From: Bacteroidota bacterium
Lineage (GTDB): Bacteria; Bacteroidota; Ignavibacteria; SZUA-365
Assembly (NCBI GenBank): GCA_023432805.1
Contig: JAEYUG010000052.1
Coordinates: forward strand, 49,284-113,283
Length of the DNA stretch: 64,000 bases
Direction of reading: 5' to 3'
Shown: positions 60,634 through 64,000 of the stretch, in pieces
Numbering within the stretch: position 1 is the stretch's first letter
Layout of the letters: every line of letters starts with the position of its first letter
The notes under the pieces: generated by a model
Seen by the model: the letters and a program-made list of their open reading frames with translations, nothing else
The model's database searches: none
What the model was told of the DNA's origin: nothing
Position numbers and translations under genes: made by a program

Positions 60634-61935
60634 ATGAGAAGAATTCTCTACCCGATGCTCGTCATGATGTGCGTGGGACTGCAGCCCTTGGTCGCGCAGA
60701 CGCTCAACGGGCGTTTCGTCACATCTCTCTATGGTTGGGAGCGAGCTGATGATGCCACAGGCGCATCATCGCAACACCTCCGCGGCTATGAAACGGTGCA
60801 GCTCAATTTCGGCACGGATGACGTCTCATTCCACACGTACATGCAGGGTTCCACGGATTTCCGCAATGAAATGGAGTCGGATCCTGCCTTGCGATTGTTC
60901 AATGCATATCTTCATTTGAAAAACCTCGCCAGCATGGCGGATGTCAAACTTGGTCGACAACCAGTGTTTGCAGGGGTCAACTATGGCACCATCGATGGTG
61001 CGCTTGTACGCGTGCGACCGGCAAGCGGCGTTGAGGTCATGGCCTATGGCGGCGGACTGACGCCCCCGTCACAGCGATCGGATTTTTTCCAGGATGTCGA
61101 GAACAATTGGCAGATCGGTGCTCAGGTTCTGGTGTTTCTTGTCCCGGATGTGAAACTCGGTTTGAGCTACATGAACCGCCATCGTACATCGACACCATTC
61201 TCCTCATGGCGATTGGATCCATTGGGTACGCTTGTGCAAACAGAGGTGGATTTCGGATCGCGCGCTAATCAGTATGGCAGTCTCACCGCGACTTATGCGA
61301 AGGCGCGATGGTGGGTGTTTGGTCGGTATGATTACGACTTCAACTTTTCACGTACTTCCCGTGCTGAAGTGGCTGCGAACTGGCAAGCTACCCCGGATCT
61401 CGGCTTCATGATGAATCTTGCACACCGCGAACCGACCATCGCTTGGAACTCGTATTTCTCCATGTTCGAAGCGGAGGCCAATCAGGAAGCTGTTCTCGGC
61501 GTCGATTATCGACTTCATCCACGTGTGACCTTGCATGCGCGTGTTTCGACAGTGCTTTTCGATGATGAAACCTCTCAGCGTGCATCACTCGGTGCGTCCA
61601 ACAAATACGCATCAGTCATGTACACGAAGGATGTGAGCAGTGACGGCGATCTCGATGGATTCAACCTGCAGTTTACATATCCTCTGGTGGATGGCAGGGT
61701 TGTCCCGCACGTAGGAATGGTCTACAGTTCCTATGCGCTCGGCGAGAATCTTGAAAAAACGTCAACATGGGCTGCCATTGCTGGAACCATGGTTCGACCC
61801 TTACCGCAGGTTTCCGTGGACCTTCAAGGTCAGTACCTGACAAACCGCATCTATGAATCCGATATTCGAATCTTCGCACGCGTGAACTACTGGTTTGCGC
61901 ACACGTTCGGTCTCGGGTCGGAAGGAGAGAACTGA
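60634..61935 (+). CDS. Outer-membrane beta-barrel (porin-like) protein of the cytochrome cluster
   Basis: 433 residues, signal peptide MLVMMCVGLQPLVAQ, AGGAAGG upstream. The mature protein has alternating amphipathic strands throughout, e.g. VSFHTYMQGSTDFRNEME, VKLGRQPVFAG, VEVMAYGGGLTP, RWWVFGRYDYDF, and ends FARVNYWFAHTFGLGSEGEN. No family named with certainty. Its TGA overlaps the ATG of the 11-haem cytochrome gene by one base, so it is co-translated with it. By analogy with porin-cytochrome conduits it may be the barrel that holds a cytochrome in the outer membrane. Confidence 0.82.
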   Translation: MRRILYPMLVMMCVGLQPLVAQTLNGRFVTSLYGWERADDATGASSQHLRGYETVQLNFGTDDVSFHTYMQGSTDFRNEMESDPALRLFNAYLHLKNLASMADVKLGRQPVFAGVNYGTIDGALVRVRPASGVEVMAYGGGLTPPSQRSDFFQDVENNWQIGAQVLVFLVPDVKLGLSYMNRHRTSTPFSSWRLDPLGTLVQTEVDFGSRANQYGSLTATYAKARWWVFGRYDYDFNFSRTSRAEVAANWQATPDLGFMMNLAHREPTIAWNSYFSMFEAEANQEAVLGVDYRLHPRVTLHARVSTVLFDDETSQRASLGASNKYASVMYTKDVSSDGDLDGFNLQFTYPLVDGRVVPHVGMVYSSYALGENLEKTSTWAAIAGTMVRPLPQVSVDLQGQYLTNRIYESDIRIFARVNYWFAHTFGLGSEGEN

Positions 61936-63026
61936 TGAACAAGGTCATGTATGGAACGCTTGCTGTGTTGCTCTGTGCGGGTATTGTCTTTGCCGCGTTG
62001 ACTGGCGACACGATCCCGGCGAGTGCAGACAAAGGCGGAGTCATCTTCTCCCATAGCGCGCACAAGGAACTTGCTGATTGTGCCACCTGCCATGATGCAG
62101 CCACCAGCAAGGTTGCAGGTGACAATCTGCTGCCCAATGCAGAAGTGTGCGCCTCATGTCATGAAGCTGCCGATGTTCGAACCTACTGGGGATTGAGTGC
62201 GGATGCTCCGCTGGAGTCCGTTACCATTCCTGTTCGCGATCGCAAATTGTACTTCTCCCATGCTGCTCATACGCAGGGAACGGCATTGAACTGCCAAACG
62301 TGTCATGGTGCAATTCTCGCAGATGATGCATCGGGCATGCCATCGATGCAGACGTGTTACACATGCCATAACAATGCTGAAAAAGTAGCGCATATCACGC
62401 CATCCGACGTGCATGGTGTTGCGAGCGTCCCGGCAACGAACCAGTGCGAGGCATGTCACGTTACACTGGCTGGTCTGATCCCTGAAACCCATCGAGTGTC
62501 CAATTTCCAGCAGTTCCATGGGAAGCTGGCGGCAGAGGGTGAGGCTGATCGTGAATGCGCCACATGTCACAGTGCCAGCTTCTGTCAGTCTTGTCACACC
62601 CCGACCAATGATGTTCCACGTGGTGTGACGGCGGATCGATTTTACAATCCCTCGCATCCCAGAGGAGAGAAGATTGATGATGGGAAATTGCTCACCCTCC
62701 AGGGTGCGCATTCAATGACATATCGGTATACACACGGATTTGATGCACGCGCGCAATCGACGCGCTGCGCAACGTGCCATGAGATCGAGTCCTTTTGCGC
62801 ATCATGCCATCAGAATGGCTACGATGCAAACGGGGCCCGCATCATTCCACAGTCACACCAGCTTGCCGGCTTTGTTTCACTCACCGGAGGAAAACTCATG
62901 AACAGGCATGGAAAGCTCGCAACTATGGATATTGAGAGCTGCGCAACATGCCATCAGGTTGATGGTGGCGATCCTGTATGCGCTCCGTGTCATTCCACTG
63001 GTCTGGTGAAAGGAGGCTCACGATGA
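61935..63026 (+). CDS. Undecahaem cytochrome c
   Basis: 363 residues with a signal peptide (MYGTLAVLLCAGIVFAALTG). Eleven CxxCH sites in order: CATCH, CASCH, CQTCH, CYTCH, CEACH, CATCH, CQSCH, CATCH, CASCH, CATCH, CAPCH. Repeated FSHxAH motifs (FSHSAHKELADC, FSHAAHTQGTALNC) supply distal His ligands, as in cytochrome c7/c3-type and NapC-independent multihaem proteins. No lipobox, so periplasmic. Overlaps barrel gene (TGATG) and lipoprotein cytochrome gene (ATGA). Confidence 0.94.
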   Translation: MNKVMYGTLAVLLCAGIVFAALTGDTIPASADKGGVIFSHSAHKELADCATCHDAATSKVAGDNLLPNAEVCASCHEAADVRTYWGLSADAPLESVTIPVRDRKLYFSHAAHTQGTALNCQTCHGAILADDASGMPSMQTCYTCHNNAEKVAHITPSDVHGVASVPATNQCEACHVTLAGLIPETHRVSNFQQFHGKLAAEGEADRECATCHSASFCQSCHTPTNDVPRGVTADRFYNPSHPRGEKIDDGKLLTLQGAHSMTYRYTHGFDARAQSTRCATCHEIESFCASCHQNGYDANGARIIPQSHQLAGFVSLTGGKLMNRHGKLATMDIESCATCHQVDGGDPVCAPCHSTGLVKGGSR

Positions 63027-63952
63027 ATCGTCGTCTTGCAGCTTTGGTCTTGGCTCTTGTATCACTCGTCGGATGTCAGAGTGAACTGAAGACCGATCTC
63101 CCTGTCAACCCTGAACGTCAGGCGCCGCACACAACAGATCCCGGTGAACTTGCAGCCTTCGTCGCCGGTGCCTCCGATATAAAGGCGTGTCTGGTGTGCC
63201 ATGATCAGGGCTTCCCCAGTCCACATCCGGCCGGATTCGTCGTCTTTTCCTCCACGGATTTCCACGGGAGGTTCCTGCGTAATGCCAGCTATGCGTTGCT
63301 TAATTCCATCAGTGCTGACGCAGGTCGATGTGGCAACTGTCACGGTGGCGACTTCAAAGGCGGGTGGACCCAGTTGTCCTGCAGTACCTCTGGTTGCCAT
63401 GTGGAAGCTGATGGCGGTCCGCTGGCATGCTATACTTGTCATGGTGATTTCGTCACGAAGGAGATCTATCCAAAGACCCCTGCCTTCCACACGATACACA
63501 TCAAAGGTGGGAGTGATTCCGAGGTGAAACTCGCGTGCGTCTCATGCCATGAAATGCCGAGCAGTTACGCTGATCCGAACCATATTGGTGGAAGCAATCC
63601 CGATGGAGCTGAGGTCATCATCAGCAGTGCGCTTGCACGTACAAGTACTAAGGGGACAACGGGGTCACCATCGTTCAATAATGGTAAGTGTGCGAACACC
63701 TACTGTCATGGCAACTTCACCAATGGCAACAATGTTGAAGTTTCATACGACGGTCAGAATCAGGCGGTGTGTGGAACATGTCATGGCAATGCAGTCACCG
63801 GCAATCCACTTCCGAAGGCTCCGCATCCGCAGGTTGAAACGTGCTCAGCGTGCCATGCTGGAGTCATTGATGCGAACAAGAACATCATTGACAAGTCCCG
63901 TCACATCAACGGCAAACTCAATGTGTTCAATGGCGAACGTACTGATTGGTAA
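63023..63952 (+). CDS. Octahaem cytochrome c lipoprotein with CX4CH sites
   Basis: 309 residues from ATG at 63023, overlapping the previous stop. Lipoprotein signal LALVSLVGC. Six CxxCH sites (CLVCH, CGNCH, CYTCH, CVSCH, CGTCH, CSACH) and two of the rare form CxxxxCH (CSTSGCH and CANTYCH), a pattern described for Geobacter cytochromes with CxxxxCH...CxxCH domains, many of them outer-surface proteins. If both forms bind haem the protein carries eight. Likely anchored in the outer membrane and the outward partner of the conduit. The 48 bases to the window edge show no gene start. Confidence 0.92.
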   Translation: MNRRLAALVLALVSLVGCQSELKTDLPVNPERQAPHTTDPGELAAFVAGASDIKACLVCHDQGFPSPHPAGFVVFSSTDFHGRFLRNASYALLNSISADAGRCGNCHGGDFKGGWTQLSCSTSGCHVEADGGPLACYTCHGDFVTKEIYPKTPAFHTIHIKGGSDSEVKLACVSCHEMPSSYADPNHIGGSNPDGAEVIISSALARTSTKGTTGSPSFNNGKCANTYCHGNFTNGNNVEVSYDGQNQAVCGTCHGNAVTGNPLPKAPHPQVETCSACHAGVIDANKNIIDKSRHINGKLNVFNGERTDW

Positions 63953-64000
63953 CACATAGCACCAAGCCTCTGTCATGCAAAGCGCGCAGTCCATTAGGAC

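Overview
The window looks like a contiguous chromosomal segment of an FCB-group bacterium, most plausibly a Kapabacteria/Ignavibacteria-type member of Bacteroidota/Chlorobiota. The reasons are two secreted proteins with type IX secretion (Por) C-terminal sorting domains, an 11-subunit complex I without NuoEFG, abundant c-type cytochromes, and a moderately high GC content with frequent Shine-Dalgarno sites (which typical Bacteroidia lack). The lineage is inference; no 16S rRNA gene is present. By eye the left ~35 kb is more GC-rich than the right ~20 kb.

Region by region. 1-5221 (-): a TetR - TolC - HlyD - ABC - ABC - permease efflux operon, cut by the left edge; it resembles E. coli cecR-ybhGFSR with the double ATPase YbhF split into two genes. 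5337-6322 (+): a secreted hypothetical protein and an ICMT/PEMT-like membrane methyltransferase. 6324-16466 (-): a ten-gene run that encodes every enzyme from tryptophan to 4-oxalocrotonate via kynurenine, 3-hydroxyanthranilate and 2-aminomuconate, followed by an RsmB/NOP rRNA methyltransferase and a monohaem lipoprotein cytochrome. 16672-22744: an L,D-transpeptidase and, divergently, two DUF3857/transglutaminase-like proteins, the second lacking the catalytic cysteine. 22858-25215: a T9SS-type protein with five Ig-like repeats. 25374-30943: cold-shock protein, TypA/BipA, then a coupled Nudix - PLP dehydratase - HAD - SDR set. 31042-36355: an isocitrate/isopropylmalate-type dehydrogenase, a two-gene B12-binding sensor-like module on the opposite strand, and citrate lyase with the acyl carrier subunit fused to the beta subunit (CitDE) plus CitF. 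36430-45371: second T9SS protein, NlpC/P60 lipoprotein, tRNA-Ala(CGC), Nif3-like protein, C4 zinc-ribbon protein, RNase P RNA, recJ, yebC, ruvC, ruvA, a thioredoxin-like protein and P-II.

45464-63952 (+): a DUF4389 membrane protein, then nuoABCDHIJK, an OmpA/calcium-repeat outer-membrane protein inserted in the cluster, and nuoLMN closed by a strong terminator. The right end is an electron-transfer cluster: a tetrahaem c554-like cytochrome, a small protein with a duplicated cysteine motif, an outer-membrane beta-barrel, an 11-haem cytochrome and an 8-haem lipoprotein cytochrome. The last three genes are translationally coupled or closely spaced and look like a porin-cytochrome conduit for moving electrons across the outer membrane.

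The genes suggest a respiratory heterotroph that can burn tryptophan, uses a non-NADH or detached-module complex I, and may exchange electrons with the outside. The best candidates for undescribed biology are the porin-cytochrome cluster with its Cys-duplicated companion, the split B12 sensor module facing citrate lyase, and several terminator-like hairpins lying just in front of start codons.
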